Below are positions 54,643 through 64,000 of a stretch of DNA of 64,000 bases, in pieces (position 1 is the first letter of the stretch; the number at the start of each line of letters is the position of its first letter). Under the pieces are notes generated by a model that searched no databases, was not told the DNA's origin, and was given only the letters and a program-made list of their open reading frames with translations. Made by a program: the position numbers and the translations under genes. This DNA comes from Alteromonas stellipolaris (GTDB taxonomy: Bacteria > Pseudomonadota > Gammaproteobacteria > Enterobacterales > Alteromonadaceae), in contig NZ_CP013926.1 of NCBI RefSeq assembly GCF_001562115.1, positions 2,542,001 through 2,606,000 on the forward strand, in the 5' to 3' direction.

Positions 54643-55348
54643 TTTCTATCTCGCTACTTTATTCACCGCTTTGGTATGTCCAAAGTGCATTTTACTGCTA
54701 GCTACCAAAACTACACTTGTTATGAATATTATTATCAGTACGTTAACACTCATAAAACGACGCCTTCACCCAAAACATAATTGGAAATTTTTAGGTTTGG
54801 CTCAGTAACCGTTAACCCAAATGAGCATTTGCCACAGACGTGAGTGATTTCTCACGGGGCAATACTTACATATCGATGTTTAAATGTAAACGGAATTAAC
54901 AAGCCTAACGTTATAATTCGGTTAACAAGTTAATTTTTATCCAATAAATGTTATTACTTGTAGGTTCATTTTTGTTTGAATTTAACTGTTATTACTATGC
55001 CTATAGGGGCTTGTTGACTTAAAAACTCGGTAAGGGCACGATATGTTATGCGTAAGTAAAATAAGTATTTTGAAGTGATACGGCCTGGCAGCCTGATTAA
55101 TACTCTTTCCTCATTTACCTCAGTGGAAGTATCCTACTGACAAAAATGGTGAGAAATGATGAAAAATAACCTGAAAAGGCGTTGTTTCCCCCAGTTGTAA
55201 CGTGTTGCCCCAAAGGGCTTTCCCTTCATTTTACTCATAGAGCTAAATAGCTTAATTAGGTAAACTTGAATTGGTTTATTCTCGGGCTTGTACGTAAAAA
55301 TGCTTCTTAGTGGAGTACATGCGTATCTGGAATGCATTAAGGAATTAC
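54643..55348. promoter_or_regulatory. Divergent control region of the hexitol locus
   Basis: 706 nt, AT-rich, separating the permease/dehydrogenase genes from the phosphatase/regulator genes. At 54829-54862 a compound palindrome is seen: outer arms TTGCC / GGCAA and inner arms CGTGAG / CTCACG (54839-54856, 6-nt centre). That is a likely SorC-type operator or activator site. A second, weaker pair TTACAT / ATGTAA lies just downstream. No ORF in this stretch has a ribosome site worth calling. Confidence 0.45.
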
Positions 55349-56005
55349 ATGACAATTGAAAGCAGCCTTGTCATTTTCGACTGTGATGGCGTGTTAATTG
55401 ATAGTGAAATGTTGTCGATGCAAAGCTGGCAGCGCTTACTTGAGACTTATGGAGTGTCGATTAACGCGGAATATTTTATCAGCAAATTTCTTGGCAAAAG
55501 TATGCAACATGTTGAACAACAAATTCATCATGATTTTGGCCTGACTGTCACCACTCAAATTAAAGATGATTTTCATATTTTGCTGAAGCGAAGCTTTGCT
55601 AAAAATTTGATGCCTACTCTGGGCATTGAAAGCCTACTATCTAGGCTAACGGTTCCCTATTGTCTTGCTACTAGCAGTTCGCCCGAGCGCACAGAGTACG
55701 CCTTATCTTGTACTGGTTTAAGCCAGTATTTCACTGGCAATATATTTACACGCTCTTTAGTAAAAAATGGGAAGCCAGCCCCCGACCTTTTTTTATACGC
55801 GGCTGAAAAAATGGGTGTTGCGCCTAAACATTGTATTGTTATTGAAGACTCCCCTGCGGGCATTGAGGCTGGTATTGCCGCAAACATGCAGGTTATTCAT
55901 TACACGGGGGGAAGTCATTTAAAGGATATGCCAACAAACCACACGACAACCATTTCACATTGGGATAACTTTATACAAGCCTACCCTATGTTGGTATCTG
56001 ATTGA
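55349..56005 (+). CDS. HAD-superfamily phosphatase (beta-phosphoglucomutase-like)
   Basis: 218 aa from ATG 55349 (AAGGA 6 nt upstream). Motif I VIFDCDGVLIDSE gives the nucleophile and acid Asp residues; motif II is in CLATSSSPE; motif III/IV in KNGKPAPDLFLYAAEKM and CIVIEDSPAGIEAG. The cap domain is the small helical type (residues ~15-90), as in sugar-phosphate phosphatases and beta-phosphoglucomutases. Dephosphorylation of a hexitol phosphate (for example mannitol-1-phosphate) or of a sugar phosphate in this pathway is inferred from context. The regulator gene starts 14 nt after its stop. Confidence 0.9.
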   Translation: MTIESSLVIFDCDGVLIDSEMLSMQSWQRLLETYGVSINAEYFISKFLGKSMQHVEQQIHHDFGLTVTTQIKDDFHILLKRSFAKNLMPTLGIESLLSRLTVPYCLATSSSPERTEYALSCTGLSQYFTGNIFTRSLVKNGKPAPDLFLYAAEKMGVAPKHCIVIEDSPAGIEAGIAANMQVIHYTGGSHLKDMPTNHTTTISHWDNFIQAYPMLVSD

Positions 56006-56019
56006 TGGAACAAGAATAA

Positions 56020-56976
56020 ATGAGTAAAAAACAACAACTAGAAAATCAACGTCTTGACGAAGCCGCTCGTGCTGGCTGGCTTTATTATGTAGGCGGTAAG
56101 ACACAAGACGAAATTGCGAAACGTTTAAATACTTCTCGACAAAGTGCCCAGCGCTTAGTGGCGCTGGCCATGTCTGAAGGGCTCGTGAAGGTGCGACTCG
56201 AGCACCCTATTGCCCGTTGCATGGAGTTAGCTGAAACTATTCAACATCGCTTCGGTTTGCAATTTTGTGAAGTCGTGCCCTCTGTGGTTGGCGACGAAAA
56301 CTCTACCTTAGGCTTGGGGCAAGCAGGAGCCAGTGCCATAGAGCGCTCGCTTAAATCTGACTCACCACAAACTATTGCATTTGGTACTGGCCGCGTTTTA
56401 CGCGCGTGTGCTGACGAACTAGCATTAATGAACTGCCCGCAGCACAAAATTGTGTCTTTGGTAGGGAATATTGCCAACAATGGTGAAGCCACCCGCTATG
56501 ATGTTGCAGTACACATTGCCGATAGAGTAAAGGCCCAACATTACCCCATGCCATTGCCTGTTATTGCGGGTTCTGAAATTGAACGCGAGCAACTGCATCA
56601 ACAAGCTCACATTGCGCGAATTCACAAACTGGCTCGACAAGCAGACATTACTTTTGTAGGCATTGGTAATTTAGGCAACACATCGCCACTGCATGTTGAT
56701 GGCTTCATTAACGATAACGAAACGCAAAGCTTGTCGTCTATGGGGGCCACTGGAGAGGTCATCGGATGGGTTTACAATCGTGAAGGCGCTATTGTGGATT
56801 GCGAAGTAAATCGAAGAGTAACCAGTAGCAAATTAACCCTAGCGTCTGATAAGCCAGTTGTGGGTATTGCGGCAGGTATGAATAAGAAAGACGCTATATT
56901 AGGCGCGTTGCGATCTAAACTTATCAATTCACTCATTACCAATGAAACCACTGCCCAAGCTCTACTCAATAGCTAA
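56020..56976 (+). CDS. SorC/DeoR-type sugar-binding transcriptional regulator
   Basis: 318 aa. N-terminal helix-turn-helix (AARAGWLYYVGGKTQDEIAK then NTSRQSAQRLVALAMSEGLV), followed by the SorC effector domain (residues ~60-315) with GLGQAGASAIERSLKSD, FGTGRVLRACADE and the family end motif GIAAGMNKKDAILGALRSKL. SorC regulators bind phosphorylated sugars or polyols and control their own operons. It is the second gene after the HAD phosphatase and probably controls both this pair and the divergent permease/dehydrogenase genes. Confidence 0.93.
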   Translation: MSKKQQLENQRLDEAARAGWLYYVGGKTQDEIAKRLNTSRQSAQRLVALAMSEGLVKVRLEHPIARCMELAETIQHRFGLQFCEVVPSVVGDENSTLGLGQAGASAIERSLKSDSPQTIAFGTGRVLRACADELALMNCPQHKIVSLVGNIANNGEATRYDVAVHIADRVKAQHYPMPLPVIAGSEIEREQLHQQAHIARIHKLARQADITFVGIGNLGNTSPLHVDGFINDNETQSLSSMGATGEVIGWVYNREGAIVDCEVNRRVTSSKLTLASDKPVVGIAAGMNKKDAILGALRSKLINSLITNETTAQALLNS

Positions 56977-57529
56977 CGGGCTTTTTTCGTAGGCCGTATT
57001 TTTTAGAGAGTTTTTTTCTTAGAGCGTAGATGGGTAATCGTATTGGTTATTTATCTACGCCTATTAATAATGTAATTAAATGCTGCAGTTCAACACTACC
57101 AATTGATTGTGCTAATCAATAATGCCATTTAATCGCTCCACCACGCCCACTATTCTTAATAGAAACAGATTTCCTTAAAACGCTGCTTTTATCCAACGAA
57201 ATTCAAATAAAGCGTAAAAAATTAGCGATTCTGAGCTGGATAGGTGAGCAAAATCCATGTCCATTTACCTTTTCAAATTTATTTTTCGCTTTTTTCACCG
57301 ATAAATTGACGTAGGTTTGCCGTTTCAATTTTTTATTATACTTTAGTTGGCACCTTATAAATAAAGGGCTAGAACCTAGCAACAGCTCTACAACTTTCGT
57401 ATAAGGTATACTTTGGGATACCTTGTTATTTGCTTGCATGTTTTCTGACCTGCCCATTTGGTTTTTAATTATTCCCGAACCGAACAGACAAACTTTAAAT
57501 TAAACATTAAATACGAAAGGAAATTAACC
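56977..57529. other. Spacer between the SorC gene and DUF3718 paralog 2
   Basis: 553 nt. A weak terminator (ACGG/CCGT stem ending in a T run at 56976-57004) follows the regulator. An 8-bp inverted repeat GCGTAGAT / ATCTACGC lies at 57024-57060. Near the DUF3718 start, the stretch CTTTAAATTAAAC matches the region upstream of paralog 1. A minus-strand open frame around 57203-57457 lacks a ribosome site and family likeness and is not called. Confidence 0.45.
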
Positions 57530-57925
57530 ATGTTGAAAATTGTTAAAACTTCTTTAGTTATCGCAGCATCTACTCTAGCTTTCTCTAACGCAGCACAAGC
57601 CGATGTAAACGAAGCGCTAGCCAACATTTGTACTATCGTTCAAGCAGACGATAAAGGCGAACTACGTAAAAAGATGCGTCGTGTACAATCAGATTTCAAA
57701 TTAAAATTGCATGATTACTACTCAGGTATTTCGTGTAACGGCAACAGCCTAATCCGTACTGCTATCGTAAACAACGCGGTAGATGTAGGTACACTTTTGG
57801 TTAAGAAAATGCCAAGCCGTGAACTACAAAACCCAGAAGCAGACGGTAAAACACTTCAAGCGTGGATTGCTGAGCAAGGTCTTCAATCAAGCCCTATCTC
57901 TAGCGAACTTAACGAACGTATCTAG
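57530..57925 (+). CDS. DUF3718 family exported protein (paralog 2)
   Basis: 131 aa from ATG 57530 (AAAGGA upstream). Signal peptide MLKIVKTSLVIAASTLAF, cut near AQA. The mature protein shares NEALANICTIVQADDKGELR, CNGNSLIRTA, LLVKKMP and ADGKTLQAW with paralog 1 at 50863; the C-termini differ (here ISSELNERI). Function is unknown. The upstream 20 nt and the post-stop region also resemble those of paralog 1, showing a segmental duplication that now brackets the hexitol locus. Confidence 0.85.
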   Translation: MLKIVKTSLVIAASTLAFSNAAQADVNEALANICTIVQADDKGELRKKMRRVQSDFKLKLHDYYSGISCNGNSLIRTAIVNNAVDVGTLLVKKMPSRELQNPEADGKTLQAWIAEQGLQSSPISSELNERI

Positions 57926-57993
57926 TTTTTAAGATACTTCGCACCATGTAAAGATACAGCAGTTCAACATGGTAACGGCAGGATGCCGTGCTT

Positions 57994-58020
57994 GTGGCCC
58001 CGAAAGGGGCCACGCCCCTT
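57994..58020 (+). terminator. Hairpin with GAAA tetraloop after DUF3718 paralog 2
   Basis: GTGGCCCC / GGGGCCAC arms around GAAA (57994-58013), followed by a modest T-containing stretch. It separates the gene from the convergent hydrolase and equals the position of the hairpin after paralog 1. Confidence 0.65.
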
Positions 58021-58059
58021 TTCCAACATCGCTTTTCTCACACTTCTTTTTAAAAAATT

Positions 58060-58986
58060 CTACGTTACAAAATCAGTTATTTCTTTTGCAGCCCAACTCG
58101 CCTGTTCTCTATGAACCCAATGTGTTGCCGTATCGTGATACACAATTCGTAGGTCGTGAACGTACGCTGTTAAACCATTCAAGATACCTTCATCAAACGC
58201 ATCATCTAAACGCCCCCATAATACCAATGTAGGTAAAGTGACGCGTAGAACCGGTACACGTAAGCGTGACAATTCTGTTTCAGGTGCGTGCTCATCGGGT
58301 GCCATTTGTGGCATTTCTCGGTAATAGTTCAGCATGGCTGACAATGTTGGAGTATTGCGCCAACTACGAAGTAGTCTTTGCCCGTAGCTATCTGGGCTAG
58401 CTTTATGATCTTTATTTTTGGGCATGGCGCCGTCAAACATAGCAGAGCCTAGCATCCCCTTAAGCAACGCAAAATCGGTTTGCTGTAAGACTACCTCTGC
58501 ATCGTCTGCTACTAACGCTTTTATGTATTCACTTTTCTTACGTTGTGCGCTACTTGTTTTAAGCGCTTGGGTAAAGGTACTTGGGTGCGCTGCATTTAAA
58601 ATCACTAGTTTATGAAACAAATCAGGTTGAAAAGCAGCTAACGGCCACGCTATCGCCCCACCCCAATCGTGACCCACTAGTATCGCTTTTCGACCTTGGC
58701 TAACTGTTTCAACAAATTCCTTCATACGAGCAACCAAGGAAGGAACTTGGTAATCGCTACTATCTGTCAATGGATCTGATTGATGGTAGCCCGGTAAATC
58801 AGGCGCAATAATATGATAATCAGCTGGCAAGACATTGATGAGCGCTTCCCATGTATGGGCATTCTCAGGGAATCCATGAAATAAGATAAGTAACGGGCTA
58901 TTTGAGGTTTGCCCTTTTCTTTCTAGATAATATATACGGTGATCTTGAATAGAAATGGTGTGAGATGTTACTGCGTTTAGTGGCAT
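58060..58986 (-). CDS. Alpha/beta-fold hydrolase (epoxide-hydrolase-like)
   Basis: 308 aa from ATG 58986 (AAGG about 8 nt upstream); an 18-residue upstream extension overlaps the terminator of the next operon and is unlikely. Motifs include LILFHGFPENAHTWEALINV (oxyanion loop HGFP), DLPGYHQSDPL, and the nucleophile elbow VGHDWGGAIAWPLA. The Asp nucleophile in GHDWGG is as in epoxide hydrolases and haloalkane dehalogenases. The acid is probably in LWGRLDDAFDEG, and the His is in HDTATHWVHREQ. Function is an epoxide or ester hydrolase; the substrate is unknown. It stands alone. Confidence 0.85.
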   Translation of the reverse strand: MPLNAVTSHTISIQDHRIYYLERKGQTSNSPLLILFHGFPENAHTWEALINVLPADYHIIAPDLPGYHQSDPLTDSSDYQVPSLVARMKEFVETVSQGRKAILVGHDWGGAIAWPLAAFQPDLFHKLVILNAAHPSTFTQALKTSSAQRKKSEYIKALVADDAEVVLQQTDFALLKGMLGSAMFDGAMPKNKDHKASPDSYGQRLLRSWRNTPTLSAMLNYYREMPQMAPDEHAPETELSRLRVPVLRVTLPTLVLWGRLDDAFDEGILNGLTAYVHDLRIVYHDTATHWVHREQASWAAKEITDFVT

Positions 58987-59014
58987 ACCTAGCCTTTCGC
59001 AAAACAGTAAAGAT

Positions 59015-59038
59015 AAAAATGCCGAGCAGGTGCTCGGC
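59015..59038 (-). terminator. Terminator of the beta-oxidation operon
   Basis: GCCGAGC (59021-59027) and GCTCGGC (59032-59038) with a 4-nt loop, then a T tract on the minus strand; 19 nt after the acyl-CoA dehydrogenase stop. Confidence 0.88.
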
Positions 59039-59057
59039 ACTTCATTACGTATCCTAT

Positions 59058-60857
59058 TTACTCGATAGCAAACATGCTTTCTGGCATAGACATAAGGTTG
59101 TCTGAGCCTGAGTGCATGGCTGATACAAGTGAACGGGTGCGCGTTAGTAAGCGATCAAAATAGAAACCAGTGGTTAAGATTTTGCTCTTATAGAACTCGG
59201 TCTCAGTACTACCTGCATCAAGTTGTTCTTGTGCTTTAACAGCCATTTTCAACCAGAAGTAAGCGACTGTCACATAACCTGAGTACATTAGGTAATCTAC
59301 CGACGCGGCACCAATCTCATCAGGATTAGAGGCTGCTGCTTTACCAATATCCATGGTAAGTTGCTGCCATTCATCTAAATGAGACGTTAATGCATTGGTC
59401 CACGCACTGAACTGGGCTTTACCGCGAAGCGATTCGCAATATTCACGCACTTCTTGCACAAATACATTAAGCAATTCGCCATTAGAGCCCATCACTTTGC
59501 GGCCTAATAAATCGATAGCTTGAATACCTGTAGTGCCTTCGTACATAGTACAAATACGCGTATCACGTGCTAACTGCTCCATGCCCCATTCTTTGATGAA
59601 ACCATGGCCACCGTAAACTTGCATACCGTAGCTTGTGCTTTCTTGCGCTGTTTCTGTCAAGAAGGCTTTAACGATAGGTGTTAAGAAAGCAAGCTTGGTA
59701 TCAGCCAGTTTCTTCTCTTGTGCATCATCACCGTAAAGGGTCACATCAACCAACTGCATGCAATAAGCTGCTAATGCACGGTTACCTTCTGCAAACGCTT
59801 TTTGCGTAAGTAGCATGCGGCGTACATCAGGGTGCACTATAATTGGATCTGCAGGGCCATCTTGGTTCTTACGACCCGTTAAAGAACGAAATTGAATACG
59901 ATCTTTAGCATAACGCAATGCACCTTGGAAAGACGCTTCAGAAGCGGCTAAGCCTTCTAGGCCAGTACCGATTCGGGCAGTGTTCATAAAGGTGAACATG
60001 CAATTAAGACCACGGTTAGGCTGGCCAATCAAAAAGCCTTTCGCACCGTCAAAATTAATCACACAGGTGGCGCTAGCCTTAATACCCATTTTGTGTTCAA
60101 TACTGCCGCACGCAACGCCGTTGCGATCTAGCTTTTCGCCTTCATCAGAAACGTTGAACTTAGGTACTACAAATAACGAAATACCTTTAGTGCCTTCTGG
60201 GGCACCAGGCAAACGCGCAAGCACAATATGAACGATATTTTCAGACATATCGTGCTCACCGGCTGAGATGAAAATCTTCGTTCCGGTTAAGCTATAGCTG
60301 CCATCGTCTTGCGGTTCTGCGCGACATTTAAGCATGCCCAAGTCAGAGCCACAGTGTGCTTCGGTTAAACACATGGTACCTGTCCATTCACCGCTGATAA
60401 GCTTTGGTAAATATTGGTTTTGTAGTGTTTCAGTACCGTGAGCTTTGATGGTTTCCATACACCCTTGGCTTAAGCCAGGGTACATAGCCCATGAGTGGTT
60501 AGCACCCGAGAACCATTCAGCAATAATAGATGACAATGAGTATGGCAATGCTTGACCACCAAACTCTTCAGGGTGAGACATACTTGGCCAGCCGCCTTCA
60601 ACATATTGTTGATAAGCTTCTTTAAAGCCAGCAGGCGTAGTCACTTCACCGTCTACCCACTTACACCCTTCTTCGTCACCCGACATGTTGATGGGTGCTA
60701 GGCTGTTTTCAGAAAACTTAGCCGCTTCAGAGAAAATAGCTGATACTAAATCTTCTGAAGCTTCGTCAAAACCAAGCTTTTGATAATGTTCTTGATAGTT
60801 TAATAGCTCATGTGTAACAAACATGGCGTCGCGTTGTGGAGCTTTATAACCTTCCAT
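59058..60857 (-). CDS. Acyl-CoA dehydrogenase (FadE-like, long form)
   Basis: 599 aa. The long form carries an extra C-terminal domain beyond the usual 380-aa core. Core motifs: GEWTGTMCLTEAHCGSDLG (FAD/substrate loop) and YEGTTGIQAIDLLGRKV, which holds the catalytic Glu. GIKASATCVINFDGA also fits. It oxidises acyl-CoA to trans-2-enoyl-CoA, passing electrons to ETF. Third gene of the operon (multifunctional protein, thiolase, dehydrogenase), 9 nt after the thiolase stop. Cytoplasmic. Confidence 0.92.
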   Translation of the reverse strand: MEGYKAPQRDAMFVTHELLNYQEHYQKLGFDEASEDLVSAIFSEAAKFSENSLAPINMSGDEEGCKWVDGEVTTPAGFKEAYQQYVEGGWPSMSHPEEFGGQALPYSLSSIIAEWFSGANHSWAMYPGLSQGCMETIKAHGTETLQNQYLPKLISGEWTGTMCLTEAHCGSDLGMLKCRAEPQDDGSYSLTGTKIFISAGEHDMSENIVHIVLARLPGAPEGTKGISLFVVPKFNVSDEGEKLDRNGVACGSIEHKMGIKASATCVINFDGAKGFLIGQPNRGLNCMFTFMNTARIGTGLEGLAASEASFQGALRYAKDRIQFRSLTGRKNQDGPADPIIVHPDVRRMLLTQKAFAEGNRALAAYCMQLVDVTLYGDDAQEKKLADTKLAFLTPIVKAFLTETAQESTSYGMQVYGGHGFIKEWGMEQLARDTRICTMYEGTTGIQAIDLLGRKVMGSNGELLNVFVQEVREYCESLRGKAQFSAWTNALTSHLDEWQQLTMDIGKAAASNPDEIGAASVDYLMYSGYVTVAYFWLKMAVKAQEQLDAGSTETEFYKSKILTTGFYFDRLLTRTRSLVSAMHSGSDNLMSMPESMFAIE

Positions 60858-60866
60858 ACCAAATAC

Positions 60867-62048
60867 CTATATAACTTCAAATAAACCAGCAGCACCCATA
60901 CCGCCGCCAATACACATAGTACAAACAACGTATTTAGCACCACGTCGTTTGCCCTCGATTAATGCATGACCCACCATACGTGCGCCACTCATTCCGTAAG
61001 GGTGACCAATTGAAATTGCACCACCGTTTACGTTTAGTAATTCATCAGGAATACCCAGCTTGTCGCGGCAATAAAGCACTTGAACAGCAAAGGCTTCGTT
61101 AAGTTCCCACAAACCAATATCGTCCATGGTTAAGCCGTGTTGCTTTAACAATTTAGGAATAGCAAATACAGGGCCAATACCCATTTCATCAGGTTCACAT
61201 CCAGCTACCGCAATACCACGGTAAATACCTAATGGTTGCGCTTGACCTTTAGCGGCAGATTGCTCATCCATAATGACGGTAGCACTAGCACCATCAGACA
61301 GTTGACTCGCATTACCCGCAGTAATACAACCGCCTTCAATCACAGGTTTCAGCGAACGCAAACCTTCAAGTTGAGTTTCAGGACGGTTACCTTCGTCTTT
61401 CGATAACGTCACTTCCTGCTCGCTTGTTTCACCAGTTTCTTTATTGAAAATGGCTTTAGTGGCCGTAATTGGCACAATTTCGTCGTCAAACTTGCCTGCT
61501 TCTTGGCCTGCCGCTGTGCGCATTTGGCTTTGATAAGCGTATTCATCTTGCACGTCACGGCTAATACCGTAGCGCTGTGCAACAACTTCAGCAGTTTGCA
61601 GCATAGGCATATAAATGTTCTTATGCTTTGCCACTAGTTGTGGGTCAACCGCGCGAGACATGTTCATGGCTTTGGTTTGAACCAAAGAAATAGAATCTAA
61701 CCCACCCGCTACCATAATATTGGTGTCGCCAGTACGAATACTGTTTGCCGCATTGGCAATGGCATACATGCCAGAGCTACATTGTCTGTCTAACGTCATG
61801 CCAGCAACAGTCACCGGCAAATCGCCTGCTAATGCCGCTAAGCGACTTATGTTCATGCCGCCACTGCCTTGCGTTAGGGCTGCACCCATGATCACATCGT
61901 CGATACTGGCAGGATCAACACCTGCACGTTGTACCGCGTTGCGAATAGCATGACCACCTAATGTAGGGGCTGGTAAATTATTTAGTGCACCTTTATAGGC
62001 ACGGCCAATAGGCGTTCTTGCGGTACTTACTATTACTGCATCGCGCAT
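60867..62048 (-). CDS. Acetyl-CoA C-acyltransferase (thiolase)
   Basis: 393 aa, normal length. The acyl-enzyme Cys is C90 in [21 protein letters not shown] gives the Asn/Glu site, [16 protein letters not shown] the His, and [15 protein letters not shown] the second Cys. This is the fadA/fadI/paaJ-like group of degradative thiolases, and it cleaves 3-ketoacyl-CoA. Same strand and 10 nt from the multifunctional protein gene, so they work in sequence in beta-oxidation. Confidence 0.95.
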   Translation of the reverse strand: MRDAVIVSTARTPIGRAYKGALNNLPAPTLGGHAIRNAVQRAGVDPASIDDVIMGAALTQGSGGMNISRLAALAGDLPVTVAGMTLDRQCSSGMYAIANAANSIRTGDTNIMVAGGLDSISLVQTKAMNMSRAVDPQLVAKHKNIYMPMLQTAEVVAQRYGISRDVQDEYAYQSQMRTAAGQEAGKFDDEIVPITATKAIFNKETGETSEQEVTLSKDEGNRPETQLEGLRSLKPVIEGGCITAGNASQLSDGASATVIMDEQSAAKGQAQPLGIYRGIAVAGCEPDEMGIGPVFAIPKLLKQHGLTMDDIGLWELNEAFAVQVLYCRDKLGIPDELLNVNGGAISIGHPYGMSGARMVGHALIEGKRRGAKYVVCTMCIGGGMGAAGLFEVI

Positions 62049-62058
62049 AGCGTACTCC

Positions 62059-64000
62059 TTAGTTTTTAAATTTTGCGAAGCTACTGCGCTCTTGCGCTAG
62101 CTTGATTAATAGGTCGCTTGGTTGTAACCACATTTTTCCGTAGTCACCCAATCTTTCAGCGTAGGTAGATAGCTTATCGACGATTTCCCCAAGGCCAACT
62201 TCATCGGCATACTGCATAGGACCGCCACGATAAACTGGGAAGCCATAACCATAAACATAGATAACATCGATATCGCTAGACTTAGCCGCGATGCCTTCTT
62301 CAAGAATGCATGCGCCTTCGTTGATTAAGGTGTATAGGCAACGTACCAGAATTTCTTCATCGCTAATGTCATTGCGCTGGGCAACCCCTAGGCGAGCAGC
62401 TTCTTGTTTAGCAATTTCTAATACTTCAGGGTCTGGAATGGGAACACGGCTGCCAGCTTCATAAAGATAAGCACCACGACCTGTTTTAAGACCGTTACGA
62501 TCTTTCTCAACCAATCGGTCAGCCACTGCGCCGTAAGAAGGGTCATGTGAAATAAAGGCTTGGCGAGATTGGCGTACGTAGTAACCAATGTCTAACCCAG
62601 CCATGTCACCCATGGTAAATGGCCCCATAGGCATACCAAATTGTGTAAGCACGCGATCGACTTGCTCAGGGCTTGCGCCTTCAAGCAATAAACGGTTAGC
62701 TTCACGGCCATAAGGTTCAATCATCCGGTTGCCAACAAAACCAAAACATACGCCAACCAATACCGCTACTTTCTTAATGCGTTTGGCTAGTTTCATACAG
62801 GTTTTAATAACGTCAGCCGACGTATCTTCTGCTTTAACCACTTCAAGCAGCTTCATAACGTTGGCTGGCGAGAAGAAATGCAGACCGATAACATCTTGTG
62901 GACGTGAGGTACATGCGGCAATTTCGTTCACATCCAGGGTAGACGTGTTAGACGCTAAAATAGCCCCAGGCTTACAGACTTTATCTAAGGTAGTGAAAAC
63001 GGTTTTCTTCACTTCCATTTTTTCAAATACAGCTTCAATAACAAGATCAACATCGGCTAAGTCGTCATACGTTGTGGTGCCGCTCAACAGCGCCATACGT
63101 GTTTCCACTTGCTCTTGGGTTAACTTGCCTTTTTTAGCTGAGTTTTCGTAGTTTTTACGAATAAGGGCCAAGCCTTTATCTAGCGCTTCTTGCTTAAGCT
63201 CTAGCATAGTGACTGGAATACCCGCATTCGCGAAGTTCATGGCGATACCGCCACCCATGGTGCCAGCACCAATAACCGCAACTTTCTCTATACTGCGCTC
63301 TGTCGTGCTCTTGTCGAAATCACTCACGTGACCCGCTGCTCGCTCGGCAAAGAAGAAATGTTGTTGTGCACGGGCTTGAGGGGTGTTCATGCATTCCATG
63401 AACAATTTCCCTTCGTGTTTAAGTCCATCACTAAAAGCTAATGTATAAGCACCTTTTACTGCTTCAATACATTTTAATGGTGCAAAAAATCCACGAGCTG
63501 CTTTTTTCGTTTGTGCCGAAACGGCGTCAAATACGCCCTGCACTTCTTCAGACATTGTCAGCGTAATATCACTAGTACGTTTAATACCGTTTTCAGCATT
63601 TAATGAACCAAGATACTGCTTAGTGTCTTCAAGCAGATGTTCAGGTTTATCAGAAATTTTATCGAACACACCTGAAAGCTTCACTACCGAGGTAGGTTTA
63701 CCCGTAACTATCATCGTTAAAGCGGTAGCAGGATCGGCTAAGCGCGGTAAACGTTGTGTTCCACCCGCGCCTGGCAATATGCCTAAGTTAACTTCTGGAA
63801 GTCCAACTTGATTACCCGCAAAGGTAATTCTGTGATGACACGCTAATGCGACTTCTAAACCGCCACCAAACGCAGGACCAGGCAATACTGCTACTACTGG
63901 CTTGGTTGCATTTTCAATTTTGTCGAGTACTTCAGGAAGGTTCGGCGATAAATCGCCACCGGAGAATTCACTAATATCAGCGCCGCCCGAAAATAGGGCG
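62059..64000 (-). CDS. Multifunctional enoyl-CoA hydratase / 3-hydroxyacyl-CoA dehydrogenase (partial, N-terminus off the window)
   Basis: At least 646 codons remain open to the right edge, so the true start lies outside. The translation near the edge reads [16 protein letters not shown] and then [20 protein letters not shown], the crotonase fold with the two catalytic Glu (in GGGLE and LPEVNLGI). The dehydrogenase half begins [17 protein letters not shown] (NAD-binding Gly motif), followed by [13 protein letters not shown] and [17 protein letters not shown]. Two C-terminal 3HCDH domains follow. It hydrates enoyl-CoA and oxidises the L-3-hydroxyacyl-CoA. First gene of the operon with thiolase and acyl-CoA dehydrogenase; FadB/FadJ type. 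Confidence 0.94.
   Translation of the reverse strand, partial: ALFSGGADISEFSGGDLSPNLPEVLDKIENATKPVVAVLPGPAFGGGLEVALACHHRITFAGNQVGLPEVNLGILPGAGGTQRLPRLADPATALTMIVTGKPTSVVKLSGVFDKISDKPEHLLEDTKQYLGSLNAENGIKRTSDITLTMSEEVQGVFDAVSAQTKKAARGFFAPLKCIEAVKGAYTLAFSDGLKHEGKLFMECMNTPQARAQQHFFFAERAAGHVSDFDKSTTERSIEKVAVIGAGTMGGGIAMNFANAGIPVTMLELKQEALDKGLALIRKNYENSAKKGKLTQEQVETRMALLSGTTTYDDLADVDLVIEAVFEKMEVKKTVFTTLDKVCKPGAILASNTSTLDVNEIAACTSRPQDVIGLHFFSPANVMKLLEVVKAEDTSADVIKTCMKLAKRIKKVAVLVGVCFGFVGNRMIEPYGREANRLLLEGASPEQVDRVLTQFGMPMGPFTMGDMAGLDIGYYVRQSRQAFISHDPSYGAVADRLVEKDRNGLKTGRGAYLYEAGSRVPIPDPEVLEIAKQEAARLGVAQRNDISDEEILVRCLYTLINEGACILEEGIAAKSSDIDVIYVYGYGFPVYRGGPMQYADEVGLGEIVDKLSTYAERLGDYGKMWLQPSDLLIKLAQERSSFAKFKN

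Noticed and set aside
54548..54808. Plus-strand open frame of 86 codons at the start of the permease gene
   Set aside because: Mostly antisense to a real gene start; hydrophobic only because of the opposite membrane-protein coding.
57203..57457. Minus-strand open frame of 84 codons in the spacer before DUF3718 paralog 2
   Set aside because: No good ribosome site, odd composition, and it runs into the promoter side of the DUF3718 gene; no recognisable domain.

Overview
The window looks like a chromosomal segment of a marine gammaproteobacterium of the Alteromonadaceae, most likely Alteromonas. This is inferred from the moderate GC content, three TonB-dependent receptors, two DUF3718 paralogs, a GlyGly-CTERM exported nuclease, and protein sequences recognised by eye. 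No database search was run. There is no prophage, insertion sequence, integrase or CRISPR array. Both ends are cut inside genes: a TVP38/TMEM64 membrane protein on the left and a FadB/FadJ-type multifunctional beta-oxidation protein on the right.

Region by region. 0-3.5 kb: TonB receptor followed by the TVP38/TMEM64 gene, divergent from a DoxX-like membrane protein. 3.6-8.2 kb: EVE-domain protein, ygiQ, and an SMP-30-like lactonase/cupin pair. 8.5-12.9 kb: a probable Fur-regulated siderophore-uptake operon (TonB receptor, small membrane protein, PepSY protein). 12.9-15.3 kb: ahpC and ahpF. 15.6-19.8 kb: a DUF2252 protein and an exported nuclease with an N-terminal lamin-tail region and a C-terminal GlyGly-CTERM tail. 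19.9-25.3 kb: a TPR response regulator lacking its phospho-acceptor Asp, a 2OG-Fe(II) oxygenase, a GNAT-nitrilase fusion and a coiled-coil membrane protein. 25.4-27.2 kb: an RsbQ-like hydrolase translationally coupled to a diguanylate cyclase. 27.2-29.5 kb: DUF898 and M48 peptidase.

29.6-36.5 kb is the conserved rimP-nusA-infB-rbfA-truB-rpsO cluster on the minus strand. It is led by a near-consensus promoter and a roughly 250-nt structured leader with two terminator-like stems. Upstream lie an HD-GYP response regulator, a 1.1-kaa MHYT hybrid kinase, and two identical initiator tRNA-fMet genes. 41.7-49.1 kb holds phhB, a large TonB receptor with a FadR-like palindrome upstream, two MscS channels, an entericidin-like lipoprotein and a small beta-barrel protein. 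49.1-50.7 kb holds a MaoC hydratase divergent from a LysR regulator.

50.8-58.0 kb is a hexitol (mannitol-type) catabolic island: a long-chain polyol dehydrogenase and NCS1-like permease, divergent from a HAD phosphatase and a SorC-type regulator. Two DUF3718 paralogs flank it. 58-64 kb is an alpha/beta hydrolase and a fatty-acid beta-oxidation operon (multifunctional protein, thiolase, acyl-CoA dehydrogenase).

The least explained elements are the RsbQ-hydrolase/PAS-GGDEF pair, the structured DNA/RNA between the fMet tRNAs and the MHYT kinase, the rimP leader, and the duplicated DUF3718 genes, one of which has an in-frame triplicated tail.
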